A DNA stretch of 64,000 nt from Eriocheir sinensis (lineage: Eukaryota; Arthropoda; Malacostraca; Decapoda; Varunidae): assembly GCF_024679095.1 (NCBI RefSeq), contig NC_066516.1, positions 22,065,035 to 22,129,034 of the forward strand, written 5' to 3'. The notes below the pieces were generated by a model that was given only the letters and a program-made list of their open reading frames with translations, had not been told where the DNA came from and did no database searches. The position numbers and the translations under genes were made by a program. Below, piece after piece: positions 28,870 to 41,200 of the stretch. The number at the start of each line of letters is the position of its first letter. Position 1 is the first letter of the stretch.

Positions 28870-31800
28870 GGTGAGTCAATTACTTACCTAATTAATTAAT
28901 TACTTACTTGCTTGTTTATTCATTCATTTATGAAAATTGTGTGAATTTGTAAATTACAAAAACTACCTAGAATATTCTTCGTTAGAACAGGTATCACTGC
29001 TTGAGGTATACAATCTTTTCATGACTCCTTTTATCTTTTATCATGTACTTACACAGGTGACTAACCAGTCTGATACCTTATATTGTTGTAATCAGACTGT
29101 AGATATCCGTCCATACAGTAGCATGTAAGGTGATCCATTTAGTAAAATTTTGTAGATTTTAATGATACTTATGACACCTAATGTAAACATTCATTTAAGT
29201 TAGTGGCCAGGCTAGGATATTTTATTTCATATACTGTTTGAATACACAATACTCTGTTCATTCATCTGACAATAAAAGAATACCCTCAGTAATGGACACA
29301 CTAGTTTTGGAGCATAATAATGTCATTATTAAACAATTTCACATTTTTGTATGTACTGTATCCATAAACACTTTAAATTACCTTGCTACTACACCTTGTA
29401 CCTTAAACATTTCTCGTAAATCTTTTCCAGCTGGTTTCTCATGTCTGGTTCATTTCAGATATATCACTCCAGTATTTGTAAGATTGAGTATTGATATTTT
29501 TTAAACTAGTATTCACATACAAACTAACTCTGTTCCCTTTGATAATTGTACATGAAAGTTACTATGGCTCTCAACCAGAATTTCCTCACATCATATTTCT
29601 GAGAATTGCAGCTCTTAATATTCTCAAGAAATAAAGGCAAAATTTTCTCTAGAAAATGTCACATTTGCTGTTACTTGTGCACAGGAATGGATAACTTATT
29701 GCTTCACGAAAATGTAGAGGGTACAGTGAGTTGTCTGCTATAATATTTTATAAAGCCAGATGAATGCTCTCCTCATCTTAACAGCCTTATGTCTCATGTA
29801 TGGTGATTAGATATTTCTAAAAGTTTACTGATAGGTTTTGGATGACAAAAAGAAGAGGTAGGAACATGTTATTATCTATACATGTTTAAGCTTGGAATGG
29901 CATATTGATGTTATTTATGCTTTATGTAAAAGATGAAAAAAAAAAAATTAATTGCATGTTGCAGAGTCCTTCCGTCTCAAACTCTTGGATTTAGGCATGA
30001 GTGGTTACAAGGGAATATTGAACTGAGGGAATTCTTTGAAGGATTTTCTGATGCTTTTCAGATTTTTTTTCATATGATAGTGAAAATATTACATAGGTAA
30101 TATCAATGACTTTACAATTTCTATTTTAGTATTAGCTGTGAACAAAATATGAATATACAAATCAAAAAATTTATTTAATATAGATAAAAAGGAAATCTAA
30201 AGTTCTTGACATTGATAAAAAGGACATCTAAGGTTCTGCAGAAATGCAACAGAAAAGTCCCAGTTTTTCATGTTCACATTCTCAGAAAGTGGACCTTTTA
30301 GCAGATGGAGGGGGGCATCCAACCCCCCCCCCCCCCTGGGTACAACCCTGATGATGGAATTTTAATGAAGTGTTGAAGCAAAGTTTTCCATTTCCTGTCC
30401 TGGTAGCATATACTCTAAAGTTAAGTTGCATCACTTAAACTTACCAATGCCACTTCTGAAATTGAGCCAATCTTTATTTTTATTTCATTAACTGATATGA
30501 ATAGGCAGTGATTTACTTACAGTTATACACCACCTAAGATAAGAGGCATACTGTGGATTGTCTTCATCTAAGCAAACCAAGCCTCTCACTAGTTATACTT
30601 GAAAGGCGTGACTTGGTTATATCAGCTTAGAAGATAATCTTACTTCATTACAGGTTATTATAGGGAAAGCACTGAAAACAAATTGATAGAAAGTAGAGTT
30701 TGGGGATAAATGTATATATTCTCTTCTTCAAGCGTACCAAACTAACAATGAAAAAAATGTCAGGAACAGGTAGTACAAGAAAAAAAAAAAAATGCAATAA
30801 AAATGAAAATATTATCCATACAGCCATTACTGTGTATCTTAAATTATTAATTAATATTCCACCCATCCAACCTGTGTAGCTGCTTTTGTTCATGATATCC
30901 CAGAAAGGCACAGAATCTTGTCTGAAGAAAGCAGAGAAGATTATTCTCCTAATCCCTACCCCTGTGTTGTGTTGTAGGAAGATATGAACAGGATGCACCC
31001 CAGAATGGCTGGCAATGGACATAAGAGGTGTATTGGTATACATGAATAATAATTGGAAGGTGTACTTATTTTCAAGGTATGAAGACACTCAACAGTAAGT
31101 AGACAATGCATGCAAATTAATGTGACGCCCGGTTAGAACTTCCACAACTGGTGTTAAATTCAAGTTTTCAGTAATTTTCTCCTAACAATTTGTTTATAAA
31201 ACCATATTTAGAAGGGGTTAAAAACTAGATTGTTGTATTAATGTTTGCAATTTCACATTTGTTAAGTCAACTTATTAAAAATTTGTCCTCCATCTGAATC
31301 ACAATTAAGATTAAGGATAGCTTCTTCATCTTAAAAGACTCTATCATACTAATCCCATTTGTGTAAACTGATGTCTATTGTGTGGCAAATTTGATAAATA
31401 GTAAACCCTTTCATTTTAATTCATATCATCTCTATCCCCAGTCTTTATGCGAGATATTTGTTAACATTATTGTTTGTTGATTTCCTGCTGCAGCTTTTTT
31501 AAAAGGCTTTATTGTTTTGGTATCTTTGGTATCTTCTCAAATGCCCTTTCTACTTCTCAACCAAAATATTGACCATAGCAGCTCCCTCATTTATTTTTTG
31601 TGCAAGTTACTTAATTTGAAAAATGACCATCTACCTCTGAATGCAAATAGTCTTTCTCACAGAATTATAGCATTATGTGATTAATTTATCTGTTACTCAT
31701 ATTTGTAAAAGTGTACAAATAACAGATCATAGTGATCAGTGGTGGTAATGTGTCATTAATCTTAAATCCCTCATTTATAAATTGGCATCACATCTAGTCA

Positions 31801-32005
31801 TTTGGTGCTGTTATCTGCAATAATTTGTCAAAAATTAAAATCAATGAAGAATGAAAGCATTTGGCATGTCACTTGCTTAGATGATTCTTGTTCATGAAAT
31901 TATCTATGCTTTAGGTGGTATTAAAAATAAGACCTAAAAATATGTCTTGTATATGTTTCCACCAATAAACAGGGAAAATTGCAATAGTAAAATAAAGATT
32001 ATTCA
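28870..32005. other. AT-rich intergenic stretch, no gene supported
   Basis: No exons, transposon termini or structured repeats recognised. A minus-strand ORF at 30648-31088 (146 codons) is hydrophobic with a poly-Phe run and has no recognisable domain. A C-run lies near 30321-30337. Confidence 0.4.
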
Positions 32006-32009
32006 ATAT

Positions 32010-32790
32010 TTTTTAACAGAAGACCCTCTCAACAGGATTTACAGGACTCAGGACTGGATGCTGCAGAGCACTTGACCTCTGACTTTGCTATTAGTACTTC
32101 TGAATGGGGCAGAAGGAACTTATATCCTTTAATGCTTCAAAACTAAATTTCTCCACCTGTCAACACAATCTTCCAAATATGTATCTCTTATTTTTCAATA
32201 AAACTCAACTGCCCCCTTCTACATTAAATATTCTTGGCCTATCCTTAACTCAAAATCTCAACTGGAAACTTCATAGCTCATCTCTTGCTACATCAGCCTC
32301 CTTGAGTTCAGGCATTCTGTATGGTCTTCACCAGTTGTTTTCCCCTTCCCACACTGTTTATATACAAGGGCCTTGTTTGCCCTTGTATTGAGTATGTATC
32401 TCATGTTTGGGGGGACTCCACTCACACAACCCTTTAGGACAGAGTAGTCAAAGGCTCTTAACCTCATCTACTCCCCTCCTCTTACTGACAGCCTTCTAAC
32501 TTAAAGTCCAATGCAATGTTGCCTCTCTGTCTTACTGGTTTTTCATACTGATTGTTCTTCTGAACTTACTAACTGCATGCCTTCACCCGTTCTTTGGCTC
32601 TACTGCACGTGACTTTTTACCCTTGCTCATCCGTGATATCCAAATCTCTTATGCAAGAGTAAAATTATTCTTTCATTACTTTTGCTGGTAGTTTTGGAGC
32701 AGACTTCTTTAGTCTGTATTTCCTCTTACCTACAACTTGGACTCTTTCAAAAGGAGAGTATCAAGACAGCTCACCATTCAAAATTGACCC
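32010..32790 (+). mobile_element. Jockey-like LINE remnant, 3' part
   Basis: Plus-strand fragment of the 8-9.8 kb family. It begins at RRPSQQDLQDSGLDAAEHLTS-like sequence and runs through degenerate NILGLSLTQNLNWKLHSSSL and LMCASS-type sequence to the family C-terminus near 32760. Many stops. Confidence 0.8.
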
Positions 32791-32849
32791 TCTCCTCTAG
32801 TCACTGCAGCAGGCTTATTTGATGTATGTCTTTTTGCCCTTTCTATATG

Positions 32850-33050
32850 TACTGGAGCCCAGCTAGCTGTTCACTCTCCCATTCAGGCTGGTTGATCAAC
32901 GGGTACCTAGGGAAACCTAGGAAAGATAACTGTGGCAACCCGGATGTCACACTGGCAGTGTCCCAGGGTAATGGGATATTTCCTGCCACAGGCTCAAGGG
33001 CCACTGTGATGGAGCACCAAGGTCATGTGCAGCTTAAGTGTAGTATATGA
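32850..33050 (+). mobile_element. SINE-like body fragment
   Basis: Shares CCTAGG-AAAGATAACTGTGGCAACC, TGTCCCAGGGTAATGGG and CCACAGGCTCAAGGGCCA with 20940-21040. No head recognised. Confidence 0.5.
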
Positions 33051-33071
33051 TATAATAGTATATATTGAATG

Positions 33072-33400
33072 GTATATAACAGGGCTACTCAACTGGCAAC
33101 CCGCGGTCTGAATCCGGACCTTCTGAACCCCAAGCTCCAGGAGAAGAAAAATGTAATTAAATAACATGGTCCTGGCGATGGGTTCTTGAAAGTGTATTTC
33201 CTCAACTGACTGTAGGACCTATAGTCAGTCGAGGAAATACACTTGCAAGGATCCATCACCACGACATTCATAATATTTAATTATATTTTTCTTTTCCTGG
33301 AGCCTGGGGTCCAGCTACAGTATTTATCCAGACCTCTGCATACATTTGAACTTGTCTAATTGGACTTTCCTTATAATAGTTGAGTAGCCATGGTATATAC
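33072..33400. mobile_element. hAT-like foldback MITE with 8-bp target duplication
   Basis: The termini are CAGGGCTACTCAACT (33080-33094) and the reverse complement of CATGGCTACTCAACT (ends 33392). The flanking octamers GTATATAA (33072-33079) and GTATATAC (33393-33400) match at 7 of 8 bases. The inside is almost entirely an inverted repeat, with an arm of about 39 bases around AAGTGTATTTCCTC and AGTCAGT at the centre (33174-33257). CAGGG termini plus an 8-bp duplication fit the hAT superfamily. No transposase. It sits inside the NADK2 exon-8 copy. Confidence 0.85.
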
Positions 33401-33490
33401 CGTTCTGGGTGCCTCTGGAAAAACAGAACAATGAATTAATGAAATTTAGAGTACATGTATCAAAGTCAAAATAACTGAAATTACTAGTTG
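33393..33490 (-). pseudogene. Diverged copy of NADK2 intron 7/exon 8 junction
   Basis: The plus sequence from TATACCGTTCTGGGTGCCTC to GAATTAATGAAATTTAGAG and TACATGTAT aligns with 35446-35545, which is the start of NADK2 exon 8 plus the end of intron 7. By eye roughly four fifths of bases match. On the minus strand the copied acceptor TTTTTCCAG and the codons for EAPR are kept. Similarity seems to resume left of the hAT insert (about 33045-33079). It ends against the (AT)n array at 33497. It lies downstream of the real last exon in the same orientation. Confidence 0.8.
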
Positions 33491-33494
33491 ATTA

Positions 33495-33496
33495 TA

Positions 33497-33587
<91 letters not shown>
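33495..33587. repeat. (AT)n microsatellite
   Basis: Probably one array with 34537-34649, now split by the element at 33588-34536. Confidence 0.93.
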
Positions 33588-34652
<1,065 letters not shown>

Positions 34653-34699
34653 TGAGAAAGAAAGTATAAATTACTATGTATACTTTTTTGTAATTTTCA

Positions 34700-35206
34700 G
34701 AATTTTTATTTACTATTCCTCTGTACAGAAGCTCCAAATCATATTAAAAACTGAGGACTATGAAAGTTATTCAAAAATGATCACTTGAAAATACTCTGAC
34801 ATATGCTTAACACATTAATATCAACATTTCTGTTTAACCAAACTGAACATGCATCACTGCAATTCCCTGGCAGCATGAAATGGATATCCTATTCTGGATT
34901 CAATGAGGTACTTAAAAATGATCTTGGGAACAAAAGAAAGGAAAAATGTATTTCATGTAAATGTGATTCACAGATCAACATAATCACAGTGTAACTAATA
35001 CCTTGGAAAATTATTGTAGTGTAAAACACTCGAGATACAATGGATGTAGAGGGCACAACAGTTACTAAATGGAGTTACTATCATGAGGTAAAAGTGGTGT
35101 AAATCATTGCCTAAGAACATCTCGGCACAGATAATTATTTGCAAAACTGAAACGTCAAAATGTCCATTATAAATTCAGTCTATAGTTCACATTTCTTTTG
35201 CTGGTG
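34700..35206 (-). other. NADK2: NADK2 3' UTR (probable)
   Basis: Sequence after the TAA of NADK2 on the minus strand. An AATAAA is seen on that strand near 34703-34710. The exact end is uncertain. Confidence 0.4.
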
Positions 35207-38200
35207 CTAATGTTTGAATACTACCTCTGTTACATCTCCATGAAGAGTCACAGTTCTAAGAGCGTCTTCATCATGAATTTCTAGTAATGCTCTTGTTCCA
35301 TCGTTGAAGGTAAAGGATAGCCCACCATCAATTACAAGTGATGCATCAAAGCAGCGAGACCTAATGCGTATTGCTTTGGCTACTCCTCGAGGTTTAATGC
35401 ACTCACCACGCAAAGGTGAAGACACTAGCTGATCTCGAATAGTGTATACCATTCTGGGTGCCTCTGTAAATATAAGAATGGTGAATTAATGATATTTAGA
35501 GTACATGTATGGAAATCAAAATAACTAAATACATTAATTGATTTTCATTCAGTTGATACTAATTTTTTTAATTATTTTATGAAAGGTTACCTGGGCTGGT
35601 AATCAGCATTTGGTTGAATGTTTCTGTAATTTTCCGAACAAATTTTTCATCAGTATCTCTGATCTTGAAGCCAGTTTCCTCTTTTACAATTGTTAATATC
35701 TCTTCCATATTTTGTTCTGTGAGTTTGTTTACATTATATGTCCAAGAGGTTGATCCAGTTCCTGAAATAAGAATAACATTTATTTTCAAGAATGTAGAGA
35801 AAGACAGCAGAGTAGTGAAATAAGCACTACTTATCTATGGTTGAACGTCATGACTCCTTATTTTCACCTCTTCATGTCATCATGAACTCACACCATTTGC
35901 TGTAACTCCTCATTTTGGGTTGGAAAAGTACCATACTATTTAATCATATCACTATATTGTCATGGTGGTACACGTCACTTGACTTTTCTTGTGGTGCATT
36001 ACCTAGTGCATTTATAATAACATTTACATTGCAGATACCTACTGAAGTGGGTTGAATGTCTATAGTATGCATGGAAAATGAAGGTAAGCCACACCAACAC
36101 ACCTGTGCTAGCAATGAGTCCTGAACACTTCTGCTTGATGCTTTTCATGTCGTCTATATTTAGTTCAAGATAGGAAACTCTGGCAGATACACACTCTCCT
36201 ATAAATACCTGCAAGAAAAGGAATTTGTCACATGTTAAGTGTATCCTATCATCTATAAACACATTTGATATTAAACTAGGAAGTACAGTAATTTCCCGTA
36301 TGGAGTATTGATTATATCCAGTGTGTGCACATTTGATAATTTATAAAAAGCATCCTCTAATTATGAATATTTGAAAAAAAAATCCCCAGCCCTCCTAATC
36401 AATAAATGTCCAACTGATTAAAAATATGAGTCCTCAGCTGAAAGGCAGAGTTGAGCTGTACAATACATTAACAGATATATTATCTACTGAATATATTCCA
36501 TCAGCAAACAGAATAGAAATTCACCTCATTTAAAGCTAGGACTGGAAGAACTCTGCGGGCCATTCCCGTTTCACTGCAGGGGGGCATTTCCTTCTGCACA
36601 TTTCGCAACTGAGGTTCCATGTCAAGGTATCTACACAACACAAGAGTTAAGTTTTAGGCTTACACAGCACTTGAAATTAGGTTATTGAGCTGCAATGATT
36701 CACATAAGGTAGTTTCAAATAAGAAATAATGTGGAATCTTGAGAATAACGTATATTTCCATGAACAGTGTAAGTTCATGTGAAAATTTCATGGATACTAA
36801 TATATTTGTCATTAATAGTTTTTTTATTATTATTACAGATAATAATAAAAATAATAGTCCAATAATATCAAACTCTCTAAAGTAATCAAATTTATATGCT
36901 TAAATTTGGCACACATTCTGGGATAACCCCCTGTGGGAACAAGGTGTCAGAGCTATACACAGAAATTAGGAATTGATCTACACTCAAGTAAGGATAGAAG
37001 TGTTGAGGTGGTATGACCACACTTAAAAAACAGAGGGTAAGAGCAACAAAATTAATGTACATAAGTGATGGTGATGAGGAAAACAGAAAGTAACCAAGAA
37101 GAAAAATGAATATAGAGATAGAGGGAGAGCTGGGTAGGCTGTGTACTAACTTCCTGGGCAGGTATTCGAATCCAGGCCCGCAGATTTATAGCTAGGCTTG
37201 CAAGCCACTACATCACGGAGGCAAGTAATGAATGTAATGAATATTAAATTTTGTAAAATGCAAACATGTATGAAGCTACACATTAAAATTAAGGAGTCAT
37301 GTGCAGCAACATTCAACTCTTTGTCAACTGAACATACAGCTGGTGCACAGTATTTTATGTCCTGTAGAACTTATAACATTCACTACAATTTAACTAAAAA
37401 CACAGCAGCACATGCCTGTACTCATGATACTGCAATTGCTGGTTGTGAAGTTCAACAGGTGGCTTGAAGATATCATCTCCAATTAATGTGACTCGAATCC
37501 TCCTTCGAAATGTCCAGCGGAATTTCCCCTAAAAGAAATATATTAAAATGCCTCCCATACTGCAATAGTAAAATTCAAAATATCAAGCAACAATTATAGT
37601 GTGTGAATGCTGAACAATATGTATTAGACCTTAAATTGTACTGACCTTTAACAGTTTGTCAACTGCTTCTTGGACTTCAACAGAATATTTCTGAGGTAGG
37701 CATAGCTGTCCTTTTGATCTGGTTGGATCTGAATTAAATCCAATGAGAGGTTTGTTTCTGTCCAAGATTCTGGAAGCTGCAAGTAGGAATGTCCCATCAC
37801 CTCCAGTGGTCACAATGGCATCAGCCCACTCAATGTTGGGGTCAGTGTAGTCAAAGCGATAGACCACTCTTGTCTCAATACCAGCAGCAGTGAAGACACT
37901 ATTCACTGTATTTTCAACTCCCTAGAAAAATAATAGTGTACTACTTTGGCTCAGATTGCAAAATGAAAAGCAATTTTATGGTTAAAAGTTGTTTCAAAGA
38001 AGGATAGACTATGTAAGTCAATAAAAATACATAGTAAACTACATGCCAGTTATGAATAGGGGTGAGACCTTTTCAGTTAACAGCTTGGCTTGCCAATACA
38101 TCCACATCAATTGGTTGGGGTTGGCTAGCTGGGCCAGGCAGGCATACCACTACTGCCATATTAGTCATGAAAATTTTTGACCAATTCAAACACTTTATAT

Positions 38201-41200
38201 ATAAATGATTTTTCACCTTAAACCAAGGCACCAGATAAATTATGGCTACAACAGATACTACAATTGTATAACAGCAGCATATTTCAAAGAATATGTATCA
38301 CCTCACATATTGGCCCCTCAAAATATCTAAAGATCTTGACAGGATTTAAGAGTGGAGCCAAGAGTGGGAAATGGATATTATGGAAATACAATGTAAGGCA
38401 TTGGAAATGGGTAACAGCACATGAAGGGTATCAAGGGATTACTTGATGGGAAACAAAAATATCAAAATAGCAAAGGAGAAGGACCTAGGTGTGCTGGTCC
38501 ACAATTAATGAGCTGTTGACAAAATTGAATGGCATTTCATTACATGGATGAAGAGGTGATAGTGGCTATGATCCATCCCAGATGGGGTTATGCAGCAGTA
38601 CTATGGTCTCCATATAAAAAGAAACATATAAACAAGACTACAAGGAGCAGTAACCAAGTTGGTCCCACGCCTGAATTTAACGTACCAGGAAAAATTGTAA
38701 AGTTTGGGCTGCCACCCTTAAAAGAAAGACAAGAGTGGTAACATGATTGTAGTGTTCAAAACAATGAAGGGAATGTACAAGCTGATAGAGAGGATTTATT
38801 TGTATGGGACTCAAATAGAAGGTTTGAAAGGAAGTTGATTAAACAAGATATTTAAAAGGTATCAAGAAATACAGCTTTCCTAATAGTAGATACATTGATC
38901 ATGGGATCAGCATGGGCAAGGAAGTTGTTCAATCCAAAAGCTTAATGAGTTTAAAAGATAAGTTTGACCAGTTGAAACTCAGAGACAGGACCCCATGAGC
39001 ATAGCTCATTTTCTATAAATTACAATTATGTAAATATGAACACACACACACATAAAAAAGCCCCCCCACTCCTGCCACACAAATTATGATATATGGCTAA
39101 GACTTCATTCAATAGATTTTTTTTTTCTGGATTTTTTATTTTATTTTATTTTTTTATAAAATGGATTGACTACACACTGTCATTAACTTTGGTGAGTTGT
39201 GCTGACTGGAACACATGTGAATCTATGGAAACCAATCTCCCAGATTAACAAAGTACAGTACCCTCCCAAGTTTCACGCTATCCGAGTTTTACAATCCTCG
39301 AGTTTCACGCTTAGTCCTAAATTCTTACCATCCCGACTTTAGCGCATTATCACCCCGAGTTTCACGTTGCTTTGACATATACGGGTCATGTCTACTTACC
39401 ATCGGCGTCAAGTGCGCTGCCTTTAAAGGTAGTGTCACACTGGCCATTTTCCTCCATAAATTGGGGCTACAGTCGAGAGAGAGAGAGACTTATTAAACGA
39501 TGAAGCCAGAACTGGGGAGAGTGGGAGGGGGGGCTTGTGAGGAACTCCTGTTCAAGTAGTCTCAAATTATTTACCTTGGAAAAAAGGAAAAAATGGAAAG
39601 AGAGAACCGGTCGTTTTGAAGCTGCAGTTGAAGACGGCTGCCTTACGATTGTCTGACAGTTCTGAAAACACGTTTGTGATTCACTGGGAGTCCAATGACG
39701 TTATCTCCGGCGCTCACCATATCAGCGGCCTCACTGCCTTAAGGCTGTGTCACTCTGGCCATTTTCCTCCAACTGTTGGGGCTATGGGCAATGCCCATAC
39801 ACCCAACCGGGAGCAAGTTGTCTGTAACTTGGTGCCACACTGGGCCTTTTTCCTCCCACCGCGTTGGCGGCAGCTAGGGCAACCGGCAACTCCAACTTTG
39901 CTGGGTGTGTGTCACACACGGCCAAGGTCGGTTGCCCGTATCAACAATCACAACGTAAACAAAGCACTTCCCCTGTATCGACATGGTGTCATCTGCTAAA
40001 GTAAGGGCTGTCGCGGCTTGTGCTGCCATTACCCAAGTTACAGACTTGTTGCTGCATTTAGCTGGAAGGAAGAAGCAGTTGTAAGTGTGGCTTGCCTGTG
40101 GTTTCTCTGTGCCATAAGTTCTCATTGTCAGCACTGCACATGCGCGGCCAACCCACCCATCTAGACTCTGCCCACATAAACACGTGGATTGAGTAGCAAC
40201 AAACGCACACACACATGCATGCACACACCAGACTCATCATGAACCATGGCAGATGTTTCTGACAAACAAAAACAATTTCACCATTTCTTTGAGTGTGTTA
40301 GAACATATATGGTGAGTGGCTCACATGAACCAAACCTGACTCTTGGCAAGAAGAGAGCAGCCATCTTTAACACTGCTCTCCTCTTGCCATTGGGTATGTT
40401 TGGTTTGTAAGAACCACTTACCAAATATGTTCTAACACACTCTAGAAAATGATGGAGCCATTTCTGTTTTACAGAAACATCTGCCATGATTCCTGATGAG
40501 TCTGGTGTGTGCATGCGTGTGTGTGTGTGTTTATTGCTACTCGATCCATGTGTTTATGTGGTCGGAGTCTAGATGGGTGGGTTGGCTGCGCACACGCAGT
40601 GTTGACAATGAGAACTTCTGGCACGGAGGAACCACAGACATGATACATTACATACATACCCACAACCACTTCTTCCTTCCATTTAACTGCAGCAACAAGT
40701 CCATAACTTGGGTAATGGCAACACAAGCCATGACAGCCCTTACTTTAGCAGACGATGCCATGTTGATACAGGGCAAGTGCTTTGTTTATGTTGTGGCTGT
40801 GGATACGGGCAAACGACCTTGGCCGTGTGTGATGCACACCCAGAAAAGTTGGAGTTGCTGGTTGCCCTAGCTGCCGCCAACGCGGTGGGAGGAAAAAGGC
40901 CCAGTGTGACACCAGTTTACGGACAAGTGACAACTCACTCCCGGTTGGGCTTGAGCGTTGCCCATAGCCCCACTGATTGGAGGAAAACGGCCACTGTGAC
41001 ACCGCCTTAAGGCAGTGATCCCGCTGATTGGGTGAGCACCGTTGATGATGTCATCGGACTCCCAGCAAATCACAAGCGTGTTTTCATAACTGTCAGCCAA
41101 TTGTACGGTAGCCGCCTTCAACTGTGGCTTCAAAACGACCTGTTCTCTCTTCCCGTTTTCTTCCTTTTTCCAAGGTACGTATTTTGAGATAACAAGGAAG

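Noticed and set aside
30648..31088. 146-codon minus-strand ORF as a membrane protein gene
   Set aside because: Hydrophobic but contains a poly-Phe run from an A-tract, lies in uniformly AT-rich DNA, and has no recognisable domain, splice partners or promoter.
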